A stretch of DNA of 64,000 bases from Ampelocalamus luodianensis (GCA_036346255.1 CM070626.1:14656001-14720000), one strand, 5' to 3'; shown: positions 1 through 11,879, counted from the stretch's first letter. Notes: generated by a model from the sequence alone, not told the origin. A program made the numbers and translations.

Positions 1-192
1 GGAGCCGAGAATCACCAAAAGAACAAACACATCTGGCGGTTTCATCTCATTCGAGAGATCTTAATCGAGGAGATTTAAAGATATGCAAAATACACACAGT
101 TTGAATATTTGAGATCCTTTGTGAAGCCTCTCCCACAGCCTAAGCATGAGGCGCACACAAGAGCTATGGGTATTAGATATCTTCTAGATTGA
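1..192 (+). pseudogene. 3' end of Copia pol (RNase H tail), decayed
   Basis: The last stretch before the stop at 190-192 reads PKHEAHTRAMGIRYLLD, the C-terminus of the RNase H part of BARE/RIRE1-type Copia polyproteins. Just upstream, RGDLKICKIHT can be read, followed by frame breaks where the family normally has an L-DPL-K-L motif. RNase H removes the RNA template during reverse transcription. The frame is broken by stops and small indels, so no protein is made. The rest of the element lies left of the window. A polypurine tract and the 3' LTR follow directly. Confidence 0.8.
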
Positions 193-200
193 CTCTAGTG

Positions 201-212
201 CAAGTGGGAGAT
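201..212 (+). other. Polypurine tract of the Copia element
   Basis: The run caagtgggagat lies directly before the LTR start. This is the plus-strand primer site of Copia elements and fixes the LTR boundary and orientation. Confidence 0.75.
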
Positions 213-1522
213 CGTTGGAGATATGCCCTAGAGGCAATCATATTGATGATGATATTTCATTGTATCCATGATTTAATAAATGTTCCTTGAATATTGCCTT
301 TGTGTTGATTAACAAGTATGTGACTTGTTTGTGAAACTCTTTACTTGTATGGTTATTCTAAAGTTGTCCCTAGTCGGAGTTCATGTGAGGACACACGTGA
401 ATGATGGATTAGCACATGTATCGGTTGATGACCATGTTTCACGAGTCATAGACATGGAGATGTCAAACCAATAATGTGGACACATGTTTAGAACATGAGG
501 TTGGACCGACCCAACATGAGACATAGTAATTATTCTTATGGTTCTCTCTACACAATGTGTACGCCTTGTCCTTAGACACGAGATTGTCGTATGTACTTGA
601 GATGTGAATCGACCTACTTAGGGGCTATCAAGCGCTACTCAAATGGCTGGGTAGTTATAAAGGTAGCTTTCGGGTTTGTCATGAAGCATCTTTGCGAGGC
701 ATGGTCGATCGAGATGGGATTTGCCTCTCTACGAGAGAGATATCTCTGGGCCTCGAGTGATCGGATCAAATGCATGGCCATGCTACTTAAGGTTAAGAGT
801 TAACCTAGTAAGGGATTCGGATCACGAGGATCGAGAAAGAGTGGTCGACTTGGAGCTCATTTGAATATCGTGAGGCAAAGGGATTGGCATGTACATAACG
901 TTGTGATGGTTCGTCCGATATGATCTTTACGTATGTTTAGGAGTTGGCACGTCTTGCTAGAGCGCTACCAACTATTGACCAAGTATGTGTACTCGCGTCA
1001 TGTCTAAACATATGTGAACCATAGGGTCACACACTTAAGGGTGAAGCCTAATTCGGATTGGATCTAAATTAGGTGGGCATTGAGTCCTAATGGGCCTCTA
1101 TTCGTAGAAGCCCATTATAAGGACGTCTATAAAAGGAGAGGAGGCGCGCTGGTTGAGGTTGAGTTTTTCGTGACATCCTCAAACCACGGCGCCACCTCCC
1201 ACGCCCTAGTCGCTCGCGGATCTAGTAGTCGGCGCGGCGTCGCTCCTCCGTGCGTGTGGATACCTTTGGGCGCCGCATACGTGGCGTTGGGACGAACCGC
1301 AAGAAAGAGTCAGACGTGGGGCGCCGCGGCGAGGGCGAGGAAGTAGTCGACTACTCCGCCCGACGTCTCGCATCAATCGAGTGCGACTACTGCGCCCGGC
1401 GTCTTGCATCAACTTCCGCACTGCGCGTCTAGTGGTAAGACCGTGATCTATAACTGCAGTGATCTTGGTTTACGGGTAGAATTTTTTAATTTGCGCTAGT
1501 GTAGCCTACCTGTTTCCCAACA
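213..1522 (+). repeat. 3' LTR of a BARE/RIRE1-like Copia element
   Basis: The LTR starts cgttggagatatgccctag (terminal TG mutated to CG) and ends cccaaca. The start matches the Triticeae/rice BARE-Angela-RIRE1 type as I know it. It is about 1.3 kb and has a TATA box at 1128. It follows the pol end and polypurine tract, so it is the 3' LTR. The element is inserted inside the pol region of an opposite-strand Copia element, whose reverse transcriptase reading stops abruptly at 1523. The 5-bp target duplication would be atgaa (1523-1527), but the left partner is outside the window. Confidence 0.82.
1128..1134 (+). promoter_or_regulatory. TATA box of the BARE-like LTR
   Basis: TATAAAA sits in gtctataaaaggagagg, inside the LTR, where Copia LTR promoters usually place it. 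Transcription would run rightwards, antisense to the host element. Confidence 0.55.
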
Positions 1523-2911
1523 ATGAATACATAGCCTGTTTGTGACTTAGTTGTATGCGAGTCCGATAGGTACCAGCATCTGCATCGCCAGTCATAGTCA
1601 GTTCTTGATTCTTTCTGTAGAATAGATCAAGGTCTTTGCTTCCTTGGAGATATCAGAAGATGTCTTTTATCCTCTGCCAATGCCTTTTGGTAGGTTCTGC
1701 ACTATACTTTGCTAATATGTTCACGGCAAATGCAATGTGCGGTCTAGTACAGTTTGTTAAATACATGAGTGCTCCTATTGCACTCAAGTACGGAAATTCC
1801 AATCCCATGACTTCCTCCCCTTCTTCTCTAGGTCTGTATGGACCTTTGTCTTGCTGCAAAAACCTCCCGACCATCGGCACTTTCGAAGGGTATGTATTTT
1901 CAAAGTCGAACCTTTCTAACACCTTTTGAGTCTAGGTTGACTAATGCACTGATATCCCTTCAAGGACATGTTCAAGTTGCAAGCCTAGACAATATTTGGT
2001 TTTACCCAAATCTTTCATTTCGAACTCCGACTCTAGGTAAGAATTTGCTTCCTTAATCTCTTCTAGGGTTCCGATGACATTCACATCATCTACATACACT
2101 GAGATTATACAAAATCCATTCTGGGATCGTCGTATAAATACACAGAGACAATCCTCATTGTTCGTGTAGCTTTTCATGCATAAAAAGTCGCTCAAGCGAT
2201 TATATCACATCCTGTCTGATTGCTTAAGTCTGTACAGTGATTTTCTAAGTTTCACATTGTATAGATTTTTATTTGCTCTGTCTTGGTTCGGGATAGGGAT
2301 ACCTTCAGGTACCTTCATATAAATGTCCAAATCCAAATTTTCATAAATGTATGTAGTTACCACATCTATCAATTTTATTTCTAAATTCAAGTTCACTGCT
2401 GTTGAGATTAAATATCTAAAGGTAACTCCGTCCATGACCAGGGAATATGTTTCATCATAATCAACTCCTAGACGTTGAGTGAAACCTTGTGCAATGAGCT
2501 TTGCTTTATATTTTACAACTTTATTATTTTTATTTTCTCTTTCGAACAAATACCCACTTATGCCTACGAGGTGCACATGGGAGGTGTGCGGCTTACATAC
2601 CTAAATACATATCTTTTGTTCAGAGATAATAATTTAGTTTCTATTGCCTTCTTCTAATCTTTCTAATCTGATCTTTTCTTACATTCAGCGAGCGATGTAG
2701 GCTCTGAATCAAGATTAATGATTGTGGTAAATTTTTTTACAAAATAAATATCAATGTTGGTTGTTGTCCTATTCATGGACTCTCCTGTGTTCACATAGTT
2801 TATAACTATTTCTTCATGGGGCGATTCTTCTAATGCTTCTATTTGCTCATCGCTATTTCCAATTACGGGGGTAAGTCCCTTTAGTTTTTCAGTTCCGATG
2901 TGTGCGCACAC
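1523..2911 (-). pseudogene. Copia reverse transcriptase/RNase H, broken
   Basis: Minus-strand frames give successive Copia RT blocks: a hinge segment (2663-2911), LIAQGFTQRLGVDYDETYS (near 2440-2500), KLRKSLYRLKQSDRMW, the catalytic block SVYVDDVNVIG (near 2080-2110), MKDLGKTKYCLGLQ, and ALMYLTNCTRPHIAFAV leading into RNase H. Reverse transcriptase copies the element RNA into cDNA; YVDD carries its metal-binding aspartates. Frameshifts separate the parts at about 2200 and 1930. The reading ends at the junction with the inserted LTR. Confidence 0.85.
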
Positions 2912-3589
2912 ATCCCTGCTGGTTTCTCACTCTATGGGAATGTTCAAATCTGATATGCCTTTTTTTTTTCTAAAGGTGCCATATTGGTGCTATGTCTCAA
3001 GCGGCTCCCCTTATGGTTCTAGGGAACTTCGGTGATCAGCTGTGTCAAGTTGTTCTTATCATTTTTCACCAAGCGTCCCCGACTACCTGGGATTCGAGGA
3101 GCTGGAGTTTTCGTCCTTTTATTCTGAGGCCTCTGGACGAGATTAGGGGTACCTTAAATTTTCTTTGATATTTCAACCCTCTCTAGTGCATTGCGTGGAG
3201 GCACATGCGACTTAGTCACGCTCTTCAAATCACTAAAGTGGTCAGGCAATTGATTCGCTAATGCTTACAAATCAATGATCTTTTGAATTTCTCTATTTGC
3301 TTCACTAATACGCGGGTCATATGCATGGATTCCGTGACTTGCCACATTATTTCCGATATTTTTCATCAAGGGGTTGATTTTCTCCCCCTAATGGCGGGAA
3401 ACTATCCTCATCAAATATACTATCAGCGAATTGGGTAGCATGCAAATCTCACATCATATGGTCCAAATACCTGATTATGGAAGCTGTCTCATTACAAACG
3501 TATATCCCAGACTTTCGAAGAGGGTCTATTGCAGTTCGCTGTGGTATTGGTATAGGTATATAAACCTTATAATCAAATTTGCGAAGATG

Positions 3590-4330
3590 AGAAATTTTAT
3601 GTGCTGACCATTGCGCTAGTTGCATAGGTGAATGGATGTTATATGTCGATGGTCTAAAGTTAATGAGAGTTATTGCGTGTAGGACTGCGTGTCCCTAACA
3701 TGTATTTGATAAATTACAATTCTGCAAAAGCGGTCGGGAAATAAGTATAATTATTTTAATTAATACCTCTGCTAGTCCATTCTGGGTGTGAACATGCAGT
3801 ACGGAATGCTCAACTTTAATTCTCATTGCTATGTAATAATCATCAAATACCTTCGAAGTAAATTCTCTAGCTTTATTCATTCTGATGGACTTCACATGGT
3901 GATTTGGGAAATTATTTTTAATTTGAATTATCTACGAGACTAGCTTCGCAAAAGCATGATTTCTCGTAGACAATAAACATTTGTGCGACCATTTTGAGGA
4001 AGCATCGATGAGCACCATAAAATACTTAAATGGCCTTGACAGGGGTTGTATAGGGCCGCAAATATCTCCTTGGATACGTTCTTAGAATTTAGAGACTTCA
4101 TCATTCACTTTTAGAGCAGAAAGTCTAGTAATTAATTTTTCGGTGGCACATGCGAGGCACACAAAATCTTCTTGATCCGGGAAGTTTTTTACATCGATAT
4201 TATATCCCTGTGAATTGTTAATTATATTTCTCATAATCCTAAGACCTGGGTGGCCTAATCTATCATGCTAGAGACAAAAAAATCGAGTTTCTAAATATTA
4301 TTTTCAGGGCAGTATAGTCTGCGGGTGCAT
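3590..4330 (-). pseudogene. Copia integrase core, broken
   Basis: The minus strand gives ERIQGDICGPIQPLSRPFKY, then FMVLIDASSKW with the first catalytic Asp, then SIRMNKAREFTSKVFDDYY. In the family the last block normally carries the second Asp (IR-DNA-EF), but here that position reads N-K, so the catalytic triad is lost. NGLAEVLIK supplies the glutamate. Internal stops are present at several points. Integrase joins element cDNA to host DNA; this copy cannot. Confidence 0.72.
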
Positions 4331-4559
4331 TAATATTAGTGTAGTATAGACCAGTCTTATATGAAGAAAGTCGTTCTAATACCCTTTTCCACTTTTGTTA
4401 AGCTTTTTAATGAGCAGGTATTCCTAACCGTACTCTTCTTCAGTCTCTACGTGGAAACTGTTAGCACTAATATACTTGAAACTTAGGAGAGTTCTAGTCA
4501 ATTCTGGGTATAACAAGCCTTCTTCAATGACCAAAGTTGTACCCATTGGGAGCATAATT

Positions 4560-4730
4560 GTGACCCTTCTTGGGCCTATTACACAAGCATCGCTGCCTAC
4601 GATTGTCGTAAGACTACCAGCATTCTTGTTGATCGACTAAAAGAATTTTATCTCTCTCAAGATGGTATTCGTTGTGGCGCTATCAATTAAGCATATTTTC
4701 TTCATAGGGCGCCACACGCATTCTAATATA
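4560..4730 (-). pseudogene. Copia protease segment
   Basis: The minus strand at about 4652-4700 reads CLIDSATTNTILREIKFF. This is the aspartic protease active-site block of Copia polyproteins (D-S-A/G-T-T), followed by a hydrophobic stretch (IMLPMGTTLVIEEGLLYPE). The protease releases the polyprotein parts. It lies between gag and integrase, as expected for Copia. Confidence 0.65.
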
Positions 4731-4949
4731 AAGTACTTTATTAATATGTAGTAGGAAGCAATTGACATATAAATAAAATACTTCAAATATCAGAACATAT
4801 CATGCTATTATTATATGAATAAATTAAATAATATTATCCAACCATCACGAGAAATAAATTGTTTAAGGCTCTACACGAGCATACAACCATCATCCATGCG
4901 AAAGTATAACTTATTCTACACACAAAATAAATGATGTTTAAAGTCCAAG

Positions 4950-6022
4950 TGCATTACGCACTAGGCTGAGTCTATCAAGAAGTTAGAGACTCCAGCTCCT
5001 ATCTTCTCAGGGGTGACATGCTCTTCCTGGGAAATCATACCGACAGCTGCTACAATATCATGGGGGGTGCGGCTGCAAGAGTGGAGTCCACCTCCATCGG
5101 TGTAGGCAGCTGCGTGAGTCCTCCCTCTCAGCGAAGGCAAAGTGGGTTTCATGCTGCCCTTTGAAGCCTTTCTTCTTCTTGGCTTGAAAAGCGTTGACGT
5201 CGTGTTGCGGTTCTTGGCATATCCGCAACTAGTGCCCTCACTTGCCACACTTGTAGTAGGTTTGGTCTTGTTGATCATAAGGCTTGTCGTTCCGCTTTGG
5301 CTTGTTGGGCTTCTTTTCCTGTGGAGCATTTGACTTGCCTTTCTGGGCTACGACCTTGCCCTTCCTTCTCCTTTTCTTCATTATAGGCTTCCGCACCTTG
5401 AAGCTCCCAATGTTGGCCTCACGGCCAGTGGAGCTCCTAGGTGGCTGGGCGACGAAATTCTTGTAGAGAACGTCATCCTGAGCCTCTGCGACCTGCATAA
5501 TATCAATCAATTCGGCATACTCTTTGTAGCTGTCTTGACGATACTTGCGCGTAGACTACACTGCACTAGGGTGGAAGGTGGAGAGCGTCTTCTTGATCTT
5601 CTGCTCATCTGTGACTTGCTTGCCACAGAGTTGAAGATTGGTACAAATTCTGTGCAAAGCAGAATTGTACTCCCTAACTGTCTTGAAGTTAGCAAATCTC
5701 AGTAAGATCCATTCCTGCTCTGCCTAAGGAAGAATGGTGTACTTTAACTTCTCGAACCGCTTCTTCAGTGCAGTCCACAAGGCTAGCATATTCTTCTCCG
5801 CCATGTACTTATTCTTGAGTGTGAGGCAAAGGTGGTGTCTGAGAAAATGAAGTGCCGATCATTTTCCTCAGGGGTGGGTTTGGCATCCTTCGATGCACCT
5901 ATCCCAATGGTAGTGCGGAGCTTCTTGGCTCCAAGTACAATCTCGACATCAGAAGCCCAAGTCAAGTAGTTTTGGCCATACTGGGCCAGCTCCTCGAACT
6001 CTCGGTTCGTGATGCCTATCAT
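4950..6022 (-). pseudogene. Copia gag with zinc knuckle, broken
   Basis: From a Met codon at 6022 the minus strand reads ITNREFEELAQYGQNYLTWA, a typical Copia gag start. A frame break in the middle is followed by MIDIMQVAEAQDDVLYKNFV, a Lys/Arg-rich stretch and a knuckle-like YYKCGKWGH in which the first Cys of the CCHC pattern is Tyr. Gag forms the virus-like particle. At least three frame changes are needed to follow the protein, so this is a relic. Confidence 0.75.
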
Positions 6023-7196
6023 CTACATATGCATGCAAGAAATACATAAATTTTCCACAGGTAAAATGCATGGAAAAATTTGGATAATGCTACAAAATAC
6101 TCTTGTGATGTTCCAGAATTTTCTATGCATTTTTCTATAATTTTACTGTTAATTTCAGTGATCAAAGGCAATTTAAGTAATTACGATTAATCAAGATAGT
6201 AAATAAATATAGAAAAGCATAGAAAATAATGACAATAGTGCTAAGCATGCTTCAAATGCTAAAAACGATTCAAAATTTGAATTCCCGAGGTCCTTTTATG
6301 CTAGAATATTAATTTTCAATGAATTCTGCAATTTCCAATGAATTATCCACTAATTTTCAGTTCTGAGAAAATTTTCACGTAATTTTCAGAAAACCAGGGG
6401 CCTATCCATAAATTTTGGAGCCCCAACCCTTAGGCCGAATTACACTGGGACCAGCCCGCTCGCCTGGTGAGTCAGGCGGCTAGGGTTTCTCAACCCTAGC
6501 TGCTGGTGGCGGTGGCGGCGCGAGGAGCCACATGCAGGCAGTCGGAGTCCGTGGCACGCATACGGGTGGCTGAAAGGCGGTGTGTGGGCGGCCAGAGGGC
6601 GGCGTGTGTGAGAGTGCTTGCATGGCTGCGTCGATCGCGTGGCGACGCGCAGGGCGGAGGCCCGTGCGGGGGCTGGCGGTGGGGCACTTCGTGCGGGAGG
6701 TGACCAGGGTTGGCGATGGTGCGCTTCATGCGGGAGGCAAGCAGGGTTGGCGGCGCGGCTTTGGGCCAATGGCGGCGCGTCAATGAGACGGCGCGCGGAC
6801 GCGGGCGGCATGGCGGAACGTGCGGGGGCATCGTGCGGGGCAACAGGCGGTGCGTGGCGGTGGCGCGGGTGGCGCGTGCTCCGTCGGCACATGGGTCGCT
6901 ACTTGCATTCATGCAAGCGCCCGGCGATCTTGCGCGATTTTTCAACCAATCTATGGTACAATCATCATCTACCCTTTCATGCAATGTACCGATCAGCTTG
7001 GCCAGCAACTCCAAGTCGGCTAGTAGTAGATTAAGGCAGATTTGCATCGTATAAAATAATTTAGAAAGCAAAATTTGCGGAATTGAAAACGATCTAGAAA
7101 AGTGATTCAATCTACGAGTATCGTGCTTCGACGATTACCTTTCGATCCAAGTAAAGGAGGTCTAGAGATAGGCCGAAGCAGTTCGTGCTGATAACG
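6023..7196 (-). other. 5' leader of the - strand Copia, GC-rich
   Basis: The region has an AT-rich part (6023-6430) and a very GC-rich part (6440-6890) with open frames on both strands that look like composition artefacts. Near 6950-7110 the minus strand is clearly related to 62890-63060 on the plus strand, including a shared short reading HERVDDD. I read it as untranslated leader or a decayed gag N-terminus. Confidence 0.5.
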
Positions 7197-7523
7197 TATT
7201 GGAGAACCATTGCTAGCAAGTTCAGTCCGATCGATCACCTCATAGATGTAAGTAGAATCGCACACATACAGAAAATAAAATGTGGACACAGAGATATAGG
7301 GGACTTCTTCTCTTTCTCTTTATTCCTTCTCTTAATCAGTCATACATACAAAGATTAGAGCCCCTATATATAGACTAAGCCTTTCTAGGGAGAGGATGAG
7401 GAGCCCACCATAGTGGCGGTCCCAGGATTATTAAGATGTGTGTTCGGACTTCGGAGTTAGGTTGTCCAGATATGCCGATACCCATACATTGATACCGTGA
7501 GATGCTATTCCCTCCCCAAAACA
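7197..7523 (-). repeat. 5' LTR of the - strand Copia (boundaries approximate)
   Basis: Read on the minus strand this has a TATA-like ctatatatagg, an aataaa signal within aaggaataaagag, and an end ctccaata followed by cgttatcagcacg. The related LTR at 62424-62830 ends cttcaaca with the same following sequence. The outer end at 7523 (tgttttgggg on the minus strand) is a guess from TG and the size of the partner. Confidence 0.5.
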
Positions 7524-9264
7524 CTGATACGATGATACGCGTATATATAATAAAATACAAAAAAAACTTGTGCTTGGTCTTGGCAGAGGTAATGTCTTCT
7601 TTTCAAAAAAAACTTGTGCTTGATCTTGGTTGTTATTGTTTTCTCACTTTTTTGTTCTAGATTATAGCAGCTAGACTGCTAAAACTTATTTTCTTTATCT
7701 AATAGTGATCGGTAGAGCTCCTACCTTCTTTTTCAATTTTTTTCTAGATGCATACCTTGCCGATCCTGCTCTCTTTTGCTCTTTTCCCATCAGTAAGAAC
7801 CCAATATAATAACGTTCCTTCCATAGAACAAAAATTATAACTATCTGTTCATTGCCCAAAGCAAATATTGTATTTTTGTACAACATCAATTAGAAAGAAC
7901 CAAGAAAAAGCAGGGGAAGAGGCTAGACTCCAGAAAGAATCGGAGCTGGGGCAAAACAGAGCCAGGGAGAAGAAGTGGAGTGCGCGGAACACACCTAGAT
8001 TTGGAGAGGGGACGATGACGGTGAGCTGGATACGTTGTTCCCTTCCCGCAGCCATGCTCCCTTCCCACAGCCATGCTCCCTCCCAGCCACAGTGTTGCCC
8101 CCTTGGTGCTGTCCGCTCCTTTATTCCCTGTTTGTCGCGCTACCACCCATTTGCTCGCGTCGCATCTCTGTTTGCCCGCGTCGTACGCTCGCCCTGTGCC
8201 GCCTCACGCCTGTTTGCCGTCGTGTCGTAGCGCCGAGTCCACCGACCGTCGCTCGCCTTCGTAGCCTGTGCCTCTGCTCGTTCGCCACTTGGAGGTCGGA
8301 GCCCCCCCCCCCCCCACCTCCACACACACAGACAACCACAAGATGAGAGAGAGAATAAAGGTTAGGATTTTGTGGGCTGTAGTAGGAAGGAAAATGATCC
8401 TAATGTGTTACATGAGTCACACGCGAGGTGTGAGGAGTACGAACTGAATTCATTTGCGAACACAAGTATATAGTTTTAGCCTAACTAATAACATATACAT
8501 CTAATATACCTATTATATATATACCAGATATTTTGAAGAAAAAAATAAGTGTTCGGTTGAACACCCATAACCTCAAGAGGGTCCCGCCCATGGCCCACCA
8601 TAGGCAAGGCCGGCTGGCCCTGGCCCAGTTTCCCAACGATTCTCATCAGTCATCACAAGGCCATACCGTAGGCATGGGTCAATCTCTCAAGACTCGTGTT
8701 TTTGGGCTCGTGGATGGGCTACTGGGCTGGGCTGGGCTGGGCTGGGTCAGTTGGACTCTCCGCTTTTGGGCCATACGTGCGTACTCGTGCAGCGCATGCA
8801 GCAGCCGAAGCGCGTCGCAACTTCCAAGCAGAAAAGCAGTGGCCACTGGATTCTGATCATTCAGGACGCTATACATCTATATATCCAGAGTTCAGACACC
8901 TGTCGAGAGTCAAGGAATCAGATTCCGATCGATCAGGCTAGATTTAGTGCCCAGTGCGCACGGTCGTGATGGGAACCTGCGTTTCCACACCCGAACCTTC
9001 ACCAAATCTTCTCGCTCGATCGAGCATGCATTCATTGTACTTGCACCTTAGACGGCCCAGAGGTTTCAGACTGATGAAAGGATAAGCATCCGTCGATTAA
9101 AGACTGGTGAGAAAGCTTCACATCCCCGTCATCCAGATTCACGACTGATACGCGCGCTAGGTTGCCGCTGGCAGAGTGAGGAGACGCGCGCGTTATTCTG
9201 TTCGGATTTCGCGAAAAAAAAAAAGAAAAGCTGGAAACGAAACCGATCGATCCGATATAAGGGG
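7524..9264. other. No recognisable gene; low-complexity tracts
   Basis: I see no protein family here. The stretch holds a C tract (8302-8315), a duplicated phrase around 'cagccatgctccc' near 8050-8085, and a short run of ggctg units (about 8718-8745). Open frames over 8035-8346 exist on both strands and look like effects of composition. Confidence 0.5.
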
Positions 9265-9372
9265 ATCTGGTACCGTTCACCTCGATCGATATCTAGGCTT
9301 GATTGGCTGAACAGATCTGATCATCGGCGTGCATGTGGCGCCAGCACTGTGGACGGATCATGAGGGAGCGCA
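9265..9372 (+). repeat. Dispersed duplicate, copy 1
   Basis: The phrase ggtaccgttcacctcgat, followed by a related ~100-bp sequence (ggctgaacagatct, gcatgtggc, actgtgg), recurs in the same orientation at 10829-10932. Intervening DNA is unrelated. It is too short and diverged to assign to a known element. Confidence 0.55.
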
Positions 9373-9639
9373 ATTCATGCGTGAATGGCACCACGCTGTT
9401 TGTTGTATCTTTGAGGGCTATGTGGTAATTTTTCATTTTGAGAAAAAAAGAAATAGAAATGGAAAAAGGAAAATAGAGGTGGGACCCACCTGTCGGTTTT
9501 GAGAGGGAGTGATATGTCTCAAACCCTATCTTCGGTCGGCAGCGCGTGCTGCTTAGAGCTCCCGCAAGCGAGGTAGCAGCGCAGGAGGCACGAGCTGGCC
9601 CAGACGCTTCGAGCACTGGCAGTTCCCAGCCACCACGTC

Positions 9640-9960
9640 ACCCGCTTCGGCTCTCCTCTTCAAAAGACCGCCTCCTTCTCTTCTTTTCCTAACCCAAAAA
9701 TCCGTGAATCTTCCTCCCCCTTTTGTGTGTTTCTTCTTCTCCTCCGATTGGGATTCGATTTCGGCTTTTGGAGCTGTTGCTCCGCCATGGTGGCTCGACG
9801 CCGTCGGTGGTGAGATTCGGACTCTCCTCCTTGCGCATCCTGTTGGCTCCCTTCTTGCGCCCTATCCTTTGTTGGGTGTTCGATCTGGAACTTGGGACTT
9901 GTGCATTTGAAGAATTGATCTGGTTGACTTTGGCTTGATCTTGAGTGGAAGAAGGCTTAC
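9640..9960 (+). other. CT-rich leader-like segment
   Basis: A pyrimidine-rich stretch with 'ccgattgggattcgatttcgg' style sequence followed by 'ggtggtgagattcgg' resembles the 5' untranslated exon of a plant gene with a possible splice donor. No downstream coding exon is recognisable before 11100. It may be a truncated gene start; the assignment is weak. Confidence 0.25.
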
Positions 9961-10828
9961 GGTTTTAGTGATTGGTGTTCCGTGGGTGCTTTCGGCTGGT
10001 GCATCCTCAATTGGTCATGTGAGGCATTATCTGTACCTCATCTTCGCACACTGGTATGTCCCAATTTGTAAAGTTGGCATTGTATCTCCGTCAACCCCGT
10101 CTGGTATTCGCGGCACAACGGGGCGATTGGTTTTCTGAGACAACGCATTTCGCGTGCCTTGCCTAGTTCTACTTTACTAAAGTGTGATGTGCTAGTTGAT
10201 TCTACGTGCTGTAACTTTGACTAGTACTGGGAGACTTTGTTTAGTAATGTTGTGAGCTCGGATTAATGCTCGATGAGGATTATTGTTACTTTGAAATTGG
10301 ATTGACATCGTTAATTATAAATCAGACTTGAACTTGATGTTTGCATACTGTTTCGCCAAAAGTATTGAATGTTGTTTATGACTTGTGAGATAACTCAATA
10401 TGTCTTCTTGACATAGAAGTATTGCATTCATTTCAATCCAAAAGTTGGATTTATAGTGTCATATCTAATAAGTGAAGAATATTGATAAAAGTAGCGAGGA
10501 GGCCAAGATATAATATTAAGCAGCCTGGCATCTAGGGCAAATAATCAAACATTTAAATCTGACTATTATGCTGATTTTATATATTTTTGAGTTCTATCTT
10601 TTGAGTATATTATCATATTTATTTGACATGAAGAAATTATATATTTATATGTCATTTTTGTCATTTATATACTGCTAAAAATATGTTTTAATTATATTTA
10701 TTGCTATTGAAATTATATTTAAATATTTACTAAAATCGCTAATTTTATCATACTGTTCAGATCAGGAAAGCTGGAGACCTGATCGGTAAAGGGAAGCTGC
10801 CTGGATGGGCCTCCCTGGCCTGGCCTAC
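9961..10828. other. AT-rich intergenic DNA, nothing recognised
   Basis: After the leader-like segment the sequence becomes AT-rich (especially 10500-10740). I see no coding, repeat or RNA signature. Confidence 0.5.
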
Positions 10829-10932
10829 AGAATCCGGTACCGTTCACCTCGATATCTACCCTTCTTTTGGCTGAGCAAATCTCAACTTTGGGAACATGTG
10901 GCATCTGCATTGTGGTGGGTCATGACAGCGCG
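10829..10932 (+). repeat. Dispersed duplicate, copy 2
   Basis: Same-orientation relative of 9265-9372, sharing ggtaccgttcacctcgat and the downstream ctgagcaaatct / catgtggcatctgca / ttgtgg phrases, with small gaps. Confidence 0.55.
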
Positions 10933-11124
10933 TGGAAACACACACGTACGTGTAATATATTCCCAAGGAATTATAAGCAAGTGATTGCAACTTCATCAGC
11001 ATTACCCGTTAAACTAAGAGCATGCCTCGCCGGCCATTCGCCATTGGATGGGGGCGCACACGCACGCATGTCCCCGTAGTCGTAGGCCCAAATTAACGCC
11101 CAAAAGCGGACAAGCTAAACTAGT

Positions 11125-11127
<3 letters not shown>

Positions 11128-11200
<73 letters not shown>
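11128..11200. repeat. (TA)n microsatellite
   Basis: An unbroken TA tract of about 73 bases directly abuts the foldback element at 11201. A relative of that element at 31685 also abuts a TA tract, which suggests insertion into TA repeats. Confidence 0.9.
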
Positions 11201-11204
<4 letters not shown>

Positions 11205-11879
11205 AATATTTTCTACTCTCGGAGTAGTTACTCCACATTTGATATACCACAAAAAGAACTTGATATACTCCATTATCACTTTGGGTATACTCATATACTA
11301 ATTATAAGATACTCCAATGTGAATCATCTGAAAAATTTGCAAGAGAGCCCATAGTTTTTAGCATATTTTGTAAAAGCCTTCATATTCGCACATAAAAATA
11401 AGTATGTCTAAAATTATACATACCACCCAGAAAATATGTGAATACCACCTATGTGGTCTTATATACTCGTATACTACACATACATACTCTCGGTTGCAAG
11501 ATACTCCTATCTTGCATGGCAGAGTATGTAATAGTATCTGAGTATATAAGACCACCTAGGTGGTATTTACACCTTTTCAGGGGTGGTATCTTGCGCAACC
11601 GATAGGGAGTATCTTGCGCAACCGAGAGTATGTATGTGTAGTATACGAGTATATAAGACCACATAGGTGGTATTCACACCTTTTCAGGGGTGGTATGTAC
11701 AATTTTTTTAGACATGCTAAAAACTATAGACTCTCTTGCAATTTTTTCGTATGGTTCACATAGGAGTATCTTATAATTAGTATATGAGTATACCCAAAGT
11801 GATAAAGAAGTATGTCAAGTTCTTTTAGGTGGTATATCAAAAGTGGGAGTAACTATACCCGGGAGTAGAAGATATTTTT
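11201..11879. mobile_element. Foldback (long inverted repeat) element bordered by simple repeats
   Basis: The left end gaaaaatattttctactc is the reverse complement of the right end (gagtagaagatatttttc), and pairing continues inwards through gatataccac, ataccaccta, gtggtcttatatactcgtat and ctctcggttg almost to the centre. That gives arms of about 300 bp and little loop. There is no coding capacity. (TA)n lies on the left and (AC)n on the right, so no clear target duplication can be read. A half-element with related phrases (gatactccaatgtga, gtggtatataagag) is at 31685-31954. Rice 'Micron' MITEs sit in TA repeats, but I cannot assign this to them. Confidence 0.75.

Larger units (their letters stand above)
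1523..7523 (-). mobile_element. Decayed - strand Copia element, interrupted at its 3' end
   Basis: Reading the minus strand from 7523 to 1523 gives 5' LTR, long GC-rich leader, gag with zinc knuckle, protease, integrase and reverse transcriptase, the Copia order. Every domain is broken by stops and frameshifts. The RNase H end and 3' LTR are missing because the BARE-like element (up to 1522) is inserted in pol. The LTR and leader resemble those at 62424-64000 (shared 'cgttatcagcacg' after the LTR and a similar leader start), so two members of one family occur in the window. I infer that the LTR/leader and gag-pol form one element from their order and continuity; this is not proven. Confidence 0.7.

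Noticed and set aside
6440..7110. Overlapping frames of 138-204 codons
   Set aside because: GC-rich leader of a decayed Copia element; open on both strands and low complexity.
8035..8346. A 103-codon frame near a C tract
   Set aside because: No domain, open in several phases, ends in simple sequence.
11128..11200. Frames reading YIYIYIY in AT tracts (also 26301, 28452)
   Set aside because: Pure translation of TA microsatellites.
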